A stretch of DNA of 64,000 bases, from NCBI GenBank assembly GCA_002340355.1, contig DDLX01000018.1:62001-126000 (forward strand). Reading direction: 5' to 3'. A program made the translations under genes and the position numbers. The first letter of the stretch is position 1; each line of letters starts with the position of its first letter. The notes beneath the pieces are model-generated. The model saw nothing but the letters and a program-made list of their open reading frames with translations, did no database searches and was not told the DNA's origin. Below are positions 25,779-34,844 of the stretch, piece after piece. This DNA comes from Cytophagales bacterium UBA2561 (GTDB lineage Bacteria; Bacteroidota; Bacteroidia; Cytophagales; Thermoflexibacteraceae).

Positions 25779-26186
25779 ATGAAGAAGATTTACAGTAGCG
25801 CATTTCAAGAAATCTATTATGATGTTGAAAATTCAATCATTAAAAATATTTGGCTACCAGACTATATTTCATTTGAACAACAAAAAGAAGAACTAAGAAA
25901 TTGGATGACCAAATTCAATGAACTTAAACCTAAGTATATGTTGACGAATGGTGGAGATATGGTAGTACCTCCACAAATGCAAGATTGGATTATTCAGTTT
26001 TTATTTCCAACTATCATTGAAAAAGGAGTTTCAAGATATGCCATATTAGTCCCAGATGAGTTCTATAGTAAATTATCTGTAGAACAAATGTTTAGTGAAG
26101 ATAAAGAAATTTCTAACGACCAATTTCAACAGTGTTTTTTTCCACAAAACAAAGAACAAAAGGCTCTTGATTGGCTCAAAGGATAG
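25779..26186 (+). CDS. STAS/SpoIIAA-like protein of a common Cytophagales family
   Basis: A 135-residue protein that starts MKKIYSSAFQEIYYDVENSIIKNIW and ends with KEQKALDWLKG. The layout of an N-terminal strand pair, a helix with WMTKFNELKPKYMLTNGG, a PEFYSK-like strand and a C-terminal 'eALdWL' helix is what I associate with SpoIIAA-like (STAS) single-domain proteins that are abundant in Cytophagales. Their role is unknown; a signalling or protein-binding role is usually assumed. It starts 15 bases after the phaC terminator. Confidence 0.5.
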   Translation: MKKIYSSAFQEIYYDVENSIIKNIWLPDYISFEQQKEELRNWMTKFNELKPKYMLTNGGDMVVPPQMQDWIIQFLFPTIIEKGVSRYAILVPDEFYSKLSVEQMFSEDKEISNDQFQQCFFPQNKEQKALDWLKG

Positions 26187-26300
26187 TCAGATTTTTATCA
26201 AAGACATTTTTATTACTAGTTAAAAACCTACTCAATAATTAAGTTTTTTCTTTTCAGATTTTATCACTACCTCATATCATAACAAGCAATATTTCGTTTT

Positions 26301-27086
26301 ATGAAAGTACGCCCTAAAAAATCTCTTGGACAACATTTTTTGAAAGATGATACCATTGCCAAGAATATCACCGATTTATTATCAGGATATAAAAATTATC
26401 AGAATGTTTTGGAAATTGGAGCTGGTACGGGTGTACTCACCAAATTTTTGGTTAAAAAAGCTGATTTTGAGACTTTTGTAATTGAAATTGATCAAGAATC
26501 CATTGCCTATCTTCAAGAAAATCAGGTGATTCCTGCTAAAAATATTATCGAAGGAAATATTTTACGACTTAATTTAGAAGCTCATTTTACCCATCCGTTT
26601 GCCATTATTGGAAATTTTCCATACAATATTTCTTCCCAATTATTCTTCAAAATCTTGGAGTATCGAGACCAAATTCCTGAAGTAGTTTGTATGATTCAGA
26701 AGGAAGTAGCCGAACGAATTGCATCACCTGCAGGAAAAAAGTCATACGGAATTTTAAGTGTTTTCTTACAAGCATTTTATGATATTCGCTATGAATTTAC
26801 TGTTCCACCTGATGTTTTTTTGCCTCCTCCTAAAGTGAATTCTGGAGTAATTTCATTACGAAGAAACCAAGTTAAAAACTTAAACTGTGATGAGAAATTA
26901 TTTTTTCGAGTAGTCAAAACCGCTTTTGGGATGCGCCGCAAGACGCTTCGTAATTCCCTGAAAGTATTCCAATTATCGGATGATATTCGGCAAAAAGACA
27001 TTTTTTCTCAACGTCCTGAACAATTAACAGTCTCTGAATTTGAATATTTAACTAATTTGGTCGCTTCTTCATTCATAAACTCATAA
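26301..27086 (+). CDS. rsmA: 16S rRNA (adenine1518/1519-N6) dimethyltransferase RsmA/KsgA
   Basis: A 261-residue KsgA that dimethylates two adenines near the 3' end of 16S rRNA during ribosome maturation. Signatures: RPKKSLGQHFLKDD at the N-terminus, SAM-binding VLEIGAGTGVLTKFL, acidic IEIDQES, and the catalytic IIGNFPYNISSQ (NFPY instead of the commoner NLPY). The C-terminal basic domain includes VVKTAFGMRRKTLRNSL. The gene stands alone in the plus direction, convergent with the CapA-like gene. Confidence 0.95.
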   Translation: MKVRPKKSLGQHFLKDDTIAKNITDLLSGYKNYQNVLEIGAGTGVLTKFLVKKADFETFVIEIDQESIAYLQENQVIPAKNIIEGNILRLNLEAHFTHPFAIIGNFPYNISSQLFFKILEYRDQIPEVVCMIQKEVAERIASPAGKKSYGILSVFLQAFYDIRYEFTVPPDVFLPPPKVNSGVISLRRNQVKNLNCDEKLFFRVVKTAFGMRRKTLRNSLKVFQLSDDIRQKDIFSQRPEQLTVSEFEYLTNLVASSFINS

Positions 27087-27223
27087 GTTCAAGTATTGAT
27101 AATTTTCTATTGACTGAAATAAAAATTACTCTCCCCTACTAAGATTTCATTAATTCATAAACTGACCACCATTAAAATATTTCTACAAGTCATCCTTAGT
27201 AGCGAAAAGTAAGAATTTAGTAT

Positions 27224-28423
27224 TTATTTTGGCAAAATAGTGCCATCATTTTGAATAATCAAAGGAGTCTTAGGGAAATCGGCTTTCGTTAGACGTTGAA
27301 TAACTTTTACTGCCCTATTCTTAGCATCTATTTTGGGACCTCCAGGAGGTGTTTGATGCATCGAAATAATTTTTCCTTTTTGGAATCTTCCTTCGGAATC
27401 GACATAAAGTTGTAAAATAGGTGAAATTCCTTTCAACCCTACAAGGCTAAAACGTCTATAAGTACAAAAGTTTCCCAAACTATACGCAATAAACCGATTT
27501 TTATACAACTCGACTGCTCGCACAATATGAGGACCATGACCGAAAATAATATCAGCTCCCGCATCAATCATCTTATGAGAAAACTCATAAACATTTCCTC
27601 TATTTTCACCGTAGTAGGTTTCTTTTTTTCGAGTAACTCGCTCATGTTCGAATCCTTCTGCCCCACCATGAAAAGAAACAATGACTACATCAGATAAACG
27701 TTCAAGTTCCTTAACAATCATTTCAGCTTTCGCAATATTTCGAATATCAATCGTACCTGTGTTGGGAGCAAAAGCCACAAAACCATATTTGATACCATCT
27801 TTTTCAAATACTGTATAAGGACAAGACATTAAACCTGCAAACTCAAACCCTTTGCTTTTTAATACTTTAGGTGCATTTTTTCGTCCTTCCCAACCAAAAT
27901 CTCCTACATGATTATTAGCAATACTTAATAAATTAAATCCTGCTGTCGTGAGATTATCAATCAATTTTTCAGGCATTCGGAAAGCATAACAAACTGATGG
28001 GTCATTACACTTTTTAACTGTTCCGCCTGAATTTAAGATTGTTCCCTCCAAATTTCCAAATGTTATATCGGCTGATTTCAAAAAAGGAGTAGCTGCCTTT
28101 AGTAAATTTTTGCCATTATTAGGTGGTAAGTACGACTCATCGGGAAAATTTGTGCCTAGCATCATATCCCCCACACCTACCACCAAAATACTATCTTTTT
28201 GACTATCAGAATTTTCATCCGAATTAAGAACTTCTTTTGAAGTCAATTGAGATTCTAAGTTTCTTTTACGCTCAATTTTTATAGATGCCTTTGCAATCGT
28301 TTGGGGAAAAGTTTTGGGAGTATCTTTGGACTGCTGATTTAAATTAGTATGATTAAATTTTAGACTAACAAACAAGAGAGTTACCAAGCCTAAAACGGTA
28401 CCTAAGGTTAGTTTTTTTATCAT
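27224..28423 (-). CDS. CapA family protein (poly-gamma-glutamate/capsule biosynthesis-like)
   Basis: A 399-residue protein with an N-terminal membrane anchor or signal (LTLGTVLGLVTLLFVSLKF). The rest is a metallophosphatase-like CapA fold: VGVGDMMLGTNF, FGNLEGTIL, LSIANNHVGDFG, VVSFHGGAE, IIFGHGPHIVRAVELY and FIAYSLGNF. CapA-like proteins take part in poly-gamma-glutamate synthesis in Bacillus, but in Bacteroidota they are usually solitary with unknown substrate. No capB or capC is nearby, so I do not assign capsule synthesis. It likely acts on the periplasmic side of the membrane. Confidence 0.85.
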   Translation of the reverse strand: MIKKLTLGTVLGLVTLLFVSLKFNHTNLNQQSKDTPKTFPQTIAKASIKIERKRNLESQLTSKEVLNSDENSDSQKDSILVVGVGDMMLGTNFPDESYLPPNNGKNLLKAATPFLKSADITFGNLEGTILNSGGTVKKCNDPSVCYAFRMPEKLIDNLTTAGFNLLSIANNHVGDFGWEGRKNAPKVLKSKGFEFAGLMSCPYTVFEKDGIKYGFVAFAPNTGTIDIRNIAKAEMIVKELERLSDVVIVSFHGGAEGFEHERVTRKKETYYGENRGNVYEFSHKMIDAGADIIFGHGPHIVRAVELYKNRFIAYSLGNFCTYRRFSLVGLKGISPILQLYVDSEGRFQKGKIISMHQTPPGGPKIDAKNRAVKVIQRLTKADFPKTPLIIQNDGTILPK

Positions 28424-28536
28424 AATTCTTGTGATTAGTTTTTAGAGTTAAAAAAATGACCTTCCTTCAAACTTAAAAGAATACTGAAACAAATCCAAAA
28501 CTCACTCCGTTTTCTCCAAAAGAATTGAAAAGTATG

Positions 28537-28545
28537 TAACTTTAC
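28537..28545 (+). promoter_or_regulatory. Possible -7 element upstream of the ftsB-like gene
   Basis: TAACTTTAC, 60 bases before the start codon, is near the -7 consensus and identical to the motif upstream of argS (42380-42388). Confidence 0.25.
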
Positions 28546-28604
28546 TTTTTATAATTTTAAACATAACTTAGAAATTATTCTTACATATGTAATTTTTTCA
28601 GAAA

Positions 28605-28913
28605 ATGTATGAAAATTTAATTGCCAAATTTCTAAAGCCTCGTAACTTTTATCTTATCATAACAATTGCATTTGTGGTTTGGGTAAGCTTTTTTGATCGT
28701 AACGATGTATACTCACAATATTCGATGTATCGCCAACAAAAGCAACTCGAATCTGAGAAAGAATATTACGAATCTGAAATCAAAAAAATTAAACAACAAC
28801 ACAAACTATTAACAGGTGATACGAAGGAATTAGAAAAATATGCTCGTGAAAAATTCCGAATGAAACGAAAAGGTGAGGATGTATATGTAATTACTGAATC
28901 TCAAACAAAATAA
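28605..28913 (+). CDS. FtsB/DivIC-like septum formation protein
   Basis: A 102-residue bitopic protein: a short cytosolic N-terminus, one transmembrane helix (FYLIITIAFVVWVSFFD), a coiled coil (YRQQKQLESEKEYYESEIKK), and the C-terminal LEKYAREKFRMKRKGEDVYVI that is typical of the FtsB/DivIC family. In Bacteroidota such a protein joins FtsL in the divisome and regulates septal peptidoglycan synthesis. It is followed after 3 bases by the racemase-like gene, so the two are probably co-transcribed. Confidence 0.85.
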   Translation: MYENLIAKFLKPRNFYLIITIAFVVWVSFFDRNDVYSQYSMYRQQKQLESEKEYYESEIKKIKQQHKLLTGDTKELEKYAREKFRMKRKGEDVYVITESQTK

Positions 28914-28916
28914 TCT

Positions 28917-29609
28917 ATGAAAACAATTGGAATAATAGGAGGAATGAGTTGGGAATCTTCTACAGTTTACTACCAACTTATGAATCAGAAAATAAAGGAG
29001 TTATTAGGTGGTTTTCATTCCTGTAAACTCATTTTATGGAGTGTTGATTTTGCCGAAGTAGAACAACTACAACGGGATGGAAACTGGATCAAATTAGACG
29101 AATTGATGGTAAAAGTTGCCCATAAATTAGAGCTGGCAGGAGCAGAAATCATTTTAGTAGGTACAAACACGATGCACCTTTGTGCGCCAGCTATCGAAGC
29201 TAAAATTTCTGTCCCATTCTTACACATTGCCGAAGCTACTGCCCAAATCATTCAAAAAACAGGATTTAAAAAGGTAGCCTTATTAGGGACAAAGTTCACG
29301 ATGGAAAAAGATTTCTACAAAGATATTATCCAAAAAAAATATGGTATTGAGATTCTAATTCCAACTAAAGATGAACGAGATATTATTCATCAAATAATCT
29401 ATAAGGAATTAGTTCAAGGTAAAATAAAACCAGAATCAAAGCAAAAATATATTGATATTATCAAAAACTTACATGAAAAAGGTGCAGAAGGTGTTATCTT
29501 GGGTTGTACAGAAATTCCACTTTTGATTCAAGCTGAAGATGTTCCGATTCCGATTTTTGATACTACGAAAATTCATGCTGAAAAAGCAATTGAATGGGCT
29601 TTGGAATAA
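28917..29609 (+). CDS. Aspartate/glutamate racemase family protein lacking the first catalytic cysteine
   Basis: A 230-residue member of the YgeA/RacX branch of the Asp/Glu racemase superfamily, with strong similarity in IIGGMSWESSTVYYQ, LPFLHIAEAT-like PFLHIAEATAQII, and LGCTEIPLLI. These cofactor-independent enzymes use two opposing Cys. The second is present (Cys197 in GCTEI), but the first, which lies before TNTMH in the family, is Gly82 here (LVGTNTMH). The DNA (GTAGGTACAAAC) reads cleanly as Val-Gly-Thr-Asn. Racemase activity is therefore doubtful; another isomerase or lyase activity is possible. It follows the ftsB-like gene by 3 bases and faces the DUF1611 gene. Confidence 0.85.
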   Translation: MKTIGIIGGMSWESSTVYYQLMNQKIKELLGGFHSCKLILWSVDFAEVEQLQRDGNWIKLDELMVKVAHKLELAGAEIILVGTNTMHLCAPAIEAKISVPFLHIAEATAQIIQKTGFKKVALLGTKFTMEKDFYKDIIQKKYGIEILIPTKDERDIIHQIIYKELVQGKIKPESKQKYIDIIKNLHEKGAEGVILGCTEIPLLIQAEDVPIPIFDTTKIHAEKAIEWALE

Positions 29610-29673
29610 ATTTTTAGTTATAAGCGATGACAAAGTCCAAAACTATGGGCTTTGCCAAAGCTAAATAATTGAT

Positions 29674-30684
29674 TTATACCAATTTATTAACTATTTTTTC
29701 TACACCATCTTGAAGAGGATCAACCGTAGGTAAACCATATTTTTCTTCAAGATCTTTGAGATAATTTTTGGCTTCTGTAGTTTCCATTTCCGAAGTATTA
29801 ATACTGAGTCCTACAAATTTAGCATTGGGGTTAGTGCGTCGAGCAACCTCTAAATTCAAATCCATACAAACCTGTAAATCAGGAAGTTGGTAGCTCCCTT
29901 CAGATACACCCCGCATCCATTTTCGAGTAGGTTTATGACACAAAACCAAAGCATCAGGCTGTGAACCATGAATTAATCCAATGGTTACACCAGCAAATGA
30001 AGGATGAAATAACGACCCTTGTCCTTCAATAATATCCCAGTGGTCAGGCTCATTTTCAGGAGCAACCATTTCCGCACCACCTGAAATAAAATCAGCAATC
30101 ACCGCATCAATCGGTACACCACTTCCCTCAATCAAAATACCTGTTTGTCCTGTTGCTCGAAAATCAGACTTTATTCCTTTATTTTTCAGAGCTTTATTGA
30201 TTGCTAAAGCAGTAAACATCTTACCTACTGAGCAGTCTGTTCCTACTGTCAAAAGCCGTTTTCCAGTTCGCTTTTCTCCTGTTCCGATAGGAGGATAATA
30301 ATTAGGATGACGAACATTCCAAAGTTTCCGTCCGTATTTTTGGGCAGTTTCCGCCACATCAGGTAAATCTTCCAATTTCTTATGCATTCCACTCGCAATA
30401 TCAAGTCCCGCCTCAAGAGCTTGAAGAAATGTTTTTGTCCAATGTTCGGGAATAAATCCTCCCGAATTAACCACGCCAATAACTAAGGTTTTCGCTCCTA
30501 ATTCAACCGCTTCTTTAAGGGATAACTCAGGCAAATCTAGATTTACTTTTCCTCCTTCTAAACTTAGTTTACCAACTACATTTTCAGGAGTCCAACGAGC
30601 GATACCATCTGCCATTTTTGCACTTTCGCCTTCGGTAACATCACCGATAAACAAAAGGTAAGGCTTTTGAATTGTAAGATTCAT
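29674..30684 (-). CDS. DUF1611 family protein, DgcN-like (D-glutamate N-acetyltransferase)
   Basis: A 336-residue DUF1611 protein. The N-terminal domain (to about residue 135) has VIGVVNSGGFIPEHW; the C-terminal domain is a P-loop fold with TVGTDCSVGKMFTAL (Gly148-Lys155 region) and IIEGQGSLFHPSFAGVT. DgcN of this family acetylates D-glutamate in a marine D-Glu catabolic route, usually with the epimerase-like DgcA beside it. Here DgcA is not adjacent, but an Asp/Glu racemase-like gene is, in convergent orientation. A D-amino acid role is an inference from that pairing. Confidence 0.8.
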   Translation of the reverse strand: MNLTIQKPYLLFIGDVTEGESAKMADGIARWTPENVVGKLSLEGGKVNLDLPELSLKEAVELGAKTLVIGVVNSGGFIPEHWTKTFLQALEAGLDIASGMHKKLEDLPDVAETAQKYGRKLWNVRHPNYYPPIGTGEKRTGKRLLTVGTDCSVGKMFTALAINKALKNKGIKSDFRATGQTGILIEGSGVPIDAVIADFISGGAEMVAPENEPDHWDIIEGQGSLFHPSFAGVTIGLIHGSQPDALVLCHKPTRKWMRGVSEGSYQLPDLQVCMDLNLEVARRTNPNAKFVGLSINTSEMETTEAKNYLKDLEEKYGLPTVDPLQDGVEKIVNKLV

Positions 30685-30869
30685 ATATTTAAATAATTTA
30701 ATATTTTATTAAAATAAAACAATTTACTTATTGTTTTTTCCAAAAAGTTACCGAGAAATTTGTCTGAAAGGATTTAAAATTAGTTCAAAAACTGTAAATT
30801 CGCAAACCACTCCTTTGGAGATTATTTATTAAACCAATTTATAAATACCTCAAAAACACCTGAAAAAAT

Positions 30870-31526
30870 ATGCTTACAAAAGAACAAATTGCTCAACGCA
30901 TCGCTCAAGAATTACAAGATGGCTTTTATGTCAATCTAGGTATTGGCATTCCGACTTTAGTCCCCAATTATATCCCAGATGGTGTTCATGTCGTTTTACA
31001 ATCCGAAAATGGGATGTTAGGCATTGGTGCATTTCCAACTGATGACAAAGTAGATGCTGACTTGATTAATGCAGGAAAACAAACCGTTACAATGGTTAAA
31101 GGGGCAAGTTTATTTTCCTCCGCAGAGAGTTTCGCCATGATTCGGGGTGGACATCTTGATTTAACGATTTTGGGAGCAATGGAAGTATCTGAAAATGGTG
31201 ATATTGCAAATTGGAAAATCCCTGGTAAACTCGTCAAAGGAATGGGAGGTGCAATGGATTTAGTCGCTTCTTCCCGAAATATCATTGTAGCTATGCAACA
31301 TACTAATCGAAGAGGAGCTTCTAAAGTACTCAAAAAATGTACGTTACCAATTACTGGAGTAGGCTGTGTCAAAAAAATTGTTTCGAATATGGCTGTGATG
31401 GATATCTTGCCTGAAGGTGGATTTAAATTATTAGAACGTGCACCCAATGTATCAGTCAAACAAATTCAGGAAGCTACCGAAGGAAAGCTTATCATTGAAG
31501 GAGAAATTCCTGAGATGAAATTTTAG
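30870..31526 (+). CDS. scoB: 3-oxoacid CoA-transferase subunit B
   Basis: A 218-residue beta subunit of succinyl-CoA:3-ketoacid CoA-transferase, which moves CoA between succinate and acetoacetate. The catalytic Glu46 lies in the family motif QSENGMLG; VNLGIGIPTLVPNYIP and IPGKLVKGMGGAMDLV are also typical. The alpha subunit (scoA), normally adjacent, is not in the window. Acetoacetyl-CoA handling links loosely with the PHA synthase genes 5 kb upstream. The gene stands alone and is followed by a region with two hairpins. Confidence 0.93.
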   Translation: MLTKEQIAQRIAQELQDGFYVNLGIGIPTLVPNYIPDGVHVVLQSENGMLGIGAFPTDDKVDADLINAGKQTVTMVKGASLFSSAESFAMIRGGHLDLTILGAMEVSENGDIANWKIPGKLVKGMGGAMDLVASSRNIIVAMQHTNRRGASKVLKKCTLPITGVGCVKKIVSNMAVMDILPEGGFKLLERAPNVSVKQIQEATEGKLIIEGEIPEMKF

Positions 31527-31925
31527 GAAATTTTTTCATTTTGTTTTGTTGGTGTTGTAGGTATGACACCAGCAAAGCTACTATCGGATACTATTGTCGG
31601 TGTTTAAATACAGTTTACCGACCCCTTCCAGAATGTATGAAATAATTCGTAATAATCTCTAGTTAGAGAAGATATTTTAAAATAAATTATATTAAATCTT
31701 TTTTTACCCTATTCAAATTCTTAGTAGTTCTATATCAAACAGTAGATAATTCATCACAAAATACTGATTTTTAGGCTGTTATAATTAATCATGTTAGTTT
31801 TTTGTATTCTCTTGTGACTAAGATGGCTGTTTTATGGTAAAAACATAAGGACAGTAAAGAAGTTATACTTTCCATATATTCATCTTCAGGTAGTTATTAA
31901 ATAGTAGTATATAACACCTCAACAC
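31527..31925. other. 399-base intergenic region with two tandem stem-loops
   Basis: No reading frame is supported. The first 100 bases hold two hairpins (31545-31576 and 31596-31622); the rest is AT-rich without recognisable signals. Confidence 0.6.
31545..31622. repeat. Two adjacent stem-loops after scoB
   Basis: TTTGTTGGTGT (31545-31555) pairs with ACACCAGCAAA (31566-31576), 11 bp with one G-T wobble. GTCGGT (31596-31601) pairs with ACCGAC (31617-31622). There is no T tract, so this is not a standard terminator; it could be a dispersed intergenic repeat or a structured 3' end. Confidence 0.5.
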
Positions 31926-33404
31926 ATGAGCAAAAAAGCATTCATCATTGGCACAGGACTTGGCGGATTAGCCACCGCTTTGCGACTTTCTTCAGAAGGC
32001 TATCAAGTCGAAATGGTTGAAAAGTACCACCAAGCAGGCGGACGACTTAATCAATTCAAACAAGATGGATTTACCTTCGATTTAGGTCCTTCATTCTTCA
32101 GTATGAGTTATGAATTTGAAGAGTTATTTAAAAGCTGTAATGTAAATAACCCTCTAAAATTTAATGAGTTAAATCCGCTCTATGCTGTTTATTTTTCGTA
32201 TCGAAAATCTCCTTATTTGATTTATAAAGATTTACCTCGACTAGCTAAAGAATTCGAAAAATTAGAGTCTGATTTAGAACCTAAAATCCGAAAATATCTT
32301 GATCAAGCCAAAGGTATTTTTCATGATACAGAATATCGAATTGTCAAGCGAAATTATTCTTCCAAACTAGCCTATTTGTTGGCACTGATGAGTGTACCCC
32401 TACGCCATGCTCCCAAATTAGGACGCTCAATGTGGTCAGAATTAAATCGACATTTTACTGCACACGAAGTCAAAGTAATTTTTTCATTAGTAGCCTTTTT
32501 TTTAGGGGCAACACCATTCGACACACCCGCCGTCTATAGTTTATTGAATTACACCGAACTCGAACATGATGGCTACTGGAATGTACAAGGCGGAATGTAC
32601 AAGATCACAGAAGAACTCTTAAAATTATTAGCTGAACGTCAAGTAAAAATTCATTATAATACTGAAATTCAGGATATCGAAGTTAAAGATGGGGTAGTTT
32701 CCGTATTTATTGACCAGTATGGAAACCACTATAAGGCTGATGTTTTTATCTCAAATTCGGATGCGGCAGCATTTCGAGGGCAAATTCTGAAACGACCCAA
32801 ATACACTGAACAAAAGCTCGATAAAATGGAATGGACACTATCACCATTTACAATTTATTTGGGTATTAAAGGAAAATTAGATAATTTATATCATCATACT
32901 TATTTTTTGGGAGATAATTTTGAGGATTATGCAGATAAAATTTTCAAAACTTCAGTATCACCCCAAAAACCGTATTATTACGTTAATGTTTCTTCAAAAT
33001 CAAACCCAGATGCAGCACCCGAAGGATGTGAAAATTTATTTATTCTTTGTCCTATGCCTGATTTACGTTATAAAACCGATTGGTCTGATAGTGAACAACT
33101 TGCAGATACTATTATTGATGATTTAGGTAAACGAATAGGTTATAATTTACGAAAAAACACATTAACACGAACTGTTTGGAATCCTATCCAATGGCGAGAT
33201 AGCTTTAATTTATACAAAGGAAGTGGCTTAGGATTAGCACATGGCTTAAATCAAGTTGGTGCTTTACGTCCTTCTAATCGGGATGAAGACTTGAAGAATT
33301 TGTATTATGTCGGTGCTTCCACTGTCCCAGGAACTGGCTTACCAATTGTAGTAATTAGTTCTCGGTTAGCCACCGAACGAATTTTGAAGGAACATGGAAA
33401 ATAG
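31926..33404 (+). CDS. Phytoene desaturase family oxidoreductase (CrtI/CrtD type)
   Basis: A 492-residue FAD-dependent carotenoid desaturase. The N-terminal FAD fold is FIIGTGLGGLATALRLSSEG with EKYHQAGGRLNQF and FDLGPSFFSM; the C-terminal signature is LYYVGASTVPGTGLPIVVIS. It removes hydrogens from phytoene or a hydroxylated carotenoid on the way to the orange or red pigments common in Cytophagales. Choosing between CrtI and CrtD is not possible by eye. No crtB, crtY or other pigment gene is adjacent, which is unusual because these genes are often clustered. Confidence 0.85.
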   Translation: MSKKAFIIGTGLGGLATALRLSSEGYQVEMVEKYHQAGGRLNQFKQDGFTFDLGPSFFSMSYEFEELFKSCNVNNPLKFNELNPLYAVYFSYRKSPYLIYKDLPRLAKEFEKLESDLEPKIRKYLDQAKGIFHDTEYRIVKRNYSSKLAYLLALMSVPLRHAPKLGRSMWSELNRHFTAHEVKVIFSLVAFFLGATPFDTPAVYSLLNYTELEHDGYWNVQGGMYKITEELLKLLAERQVKIHYNTEIQDIEVKDGVVSVFIDQYGNHYKADVFISNSDAAAFRGQILKRPKYTEQKLDKMEWTLSPFTIYLGIKGKLDNLYHHTYFLGDNFEDYADKIFKTSVSPQKPYYYVNVSSKSNPDAAPEGCENLFILCPMPDLRYKTDWSDSEQLADTIIDDLGKRIGYNLRKNTLTRTVWNPIQWRDSFNLYKGSGLGLAHGLNQVGALRPSNRDEDLKNLYYVGASTVPGTGLPIVVISSRLATERILKEHGK

Positions 33405-33555
33405 TACTTTCAAATTTTAATAGTATATTCCATCACAAAATTATCTCAAAAAGCAGGTGAATTTTCAAAAGCTGATTTTTAAGTCCAATTATTTTGAAAT
33501 GTCTACTTTTTTGATTATTTATGGGTAGCCTTGTAAAGTTCAAAATCCCATTTTT

Positions 33556-34662
33556 ATGTTGGTACAGATGTACTATCCGCAATCACTTTCACCAAGTCGA
33601 TTAGATAAATACTTGGCAAGTGGGTGGTTTCGGAGTTCGTATATGCTTTTCCGTTCGCAATTAATGTGCTTGGATGAGGACATTTATTCTTTGGTAAATA
33701 TCCGTCTAAGATTAGAGGATTATCAACCCAAGAAAAGTCTGCGCCGTGTCTGGAAACGATGTCACAATCGCTTTCAGGTAGTCATTCGTCCTGCTATCAT
33801 TGATAAAGAAAAAGAAGCACTTTATCAACAACAAAAACCTTATTTTCAGGGATTTATATTTGATTCTTTGGAGCTGTTTATGAATGCTAATTTGGAAAAA
33901 ACAGTATTCGAAACATGGGAAATTAGTGTGTATGATACCAGAGACTTTCCTAATAAATTGGTGGCAGTAAGTTTTTTTGATATTGGAAAAACAAGCCTTG
34001 CTAGTATTATCGCCCTATACGATCGTGCCAATTATGCAAAATATAGTTTAGGGACTTATACAATGTTATTGGAAATTGAATATGGTATTAAGCATCACTT
34101 CAAATTTTATTATTCAGGATACATCTTAGAGCATCCCTCTCCCTTCGATTATAAGCTCAAGGTTGGCAATTGCCAATATTATAATTGGAAGGGGCGTTGG
34201 AAAGATATTCATAAACTATCTGAAGAAATTTTTCCGATTCATACCTTAAAACAAAAAATAAATGCTCTTGAAAAAGAATTAAAACGACAGCATATTCCTT
34301 GTCAGAAATTTTTGTATCCTTTTTTTTCGATGGGTTACTTACGATTTTTCCCTGAACGCTTCTTAAAAAATTCACTCTATCTATTTTGTTTTTACCGTCC
34401 TCAACAAAAGAAACGCTTAGTCATTGAATATGATTTGGAAAGAGAAATTTATACCTTGAGCGAAGCCATAGAATGTCCTGAATATGGTGAATTATTACCC
34501 ATGAATTTATCGCAAGATTTTTCAAATTCTATGGTTTACTATCCAAATTTATTAAGTTATCATCGTACTATTTTATCTTCCGAAATTCCCCATGAAATTA
34601 TTGATAAAGTATTAGTTAGCCGTCTAATACCTAGATCTGGTTATCAGATGAAGTTGTTTTGA
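33556..34662 (+). CDS. Arginine-tRNA-protein transferase-like protein with a degenerate cysteine motif
   Basis: A 368-residue protein that resembles Ate1/Bpt N-end rule transferases. The N-terminal region keeps the order SPSRLDKYLASGWFRSS, then an R-rich segment ending RFQVVIRP, while the GNAT-like domain has SLASIIALYDRANYAKYSLG and FYYSGYILEHPSPFDYK, matching the family's 'D...SLGty..L..I' and 'YLGYwI' blocks. The Cys cluster that family members carry in the N-terminal domain is missing: only Cys38 and Cys69 remain. About 140 C-terminal residues do not match anything I know. N-terminal arginylation or leucylation is thus uncertain. Confidence 0.6.
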   Translation: MLVQMYYPQSLSPSRLDKYLASGWFRSSYMLFRSQLMCLDEDIYSLVNIRLRLEDYQPKKSLRRVWKRCHNRFQVVIRPAIIDKEKEALYQQQKPYFQGFIFDSLELFMNANLEKTVFETWEISVYDTRDFPNKLVAVSFFDIGKTSLASIIALYDRANYAKYSLGTYTMLLEIEYGIKHHFKFYYSGYILEHPSPFDYKLKVGNCQYYNWKGRWKDIHKLSEEIFPIHTLKQKINALEKELKRQHIPCQKFLYPFFSMGYLRFFPERFLKNSLYLFCFYRPQQKKRLVIEYDLEREIYTLSEAIECPEYGELLPMNLSQDFSNSMVYYPNLLSYHRTILSSEIPHEIIDKVLVSRLIPRSGYQMKLF

Positions 34663-34844
34663 GATAGTTTAATTATATCAGATTTTTACCTCTATTTTAT
34701 TCCACTAGATATAGATTTATAGACGCTTAATATGTGAAAATTAGGAAAAGTTCGAAAAGAGGGATTAATTTTGAGTATGGTTTTCGAATATATCATAAAT
34801 GTGCTTTTAAGAATATCGTTTTAAATCTAACTTAGTCAATAACT

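Noticed and set aside
29636..29662. Hairpin CAAAGTCC/GGGCTTTG between the racemase-like and DUF1611 genes
   Set aside because: The stem is short and has no T tract on either side; it may help termination but is too weak to list.
30986..31459. 157-codon minus-strand frame inside scoB
   Set aside because: It is antisense to a strongly conserved gene and has no motif of its own.
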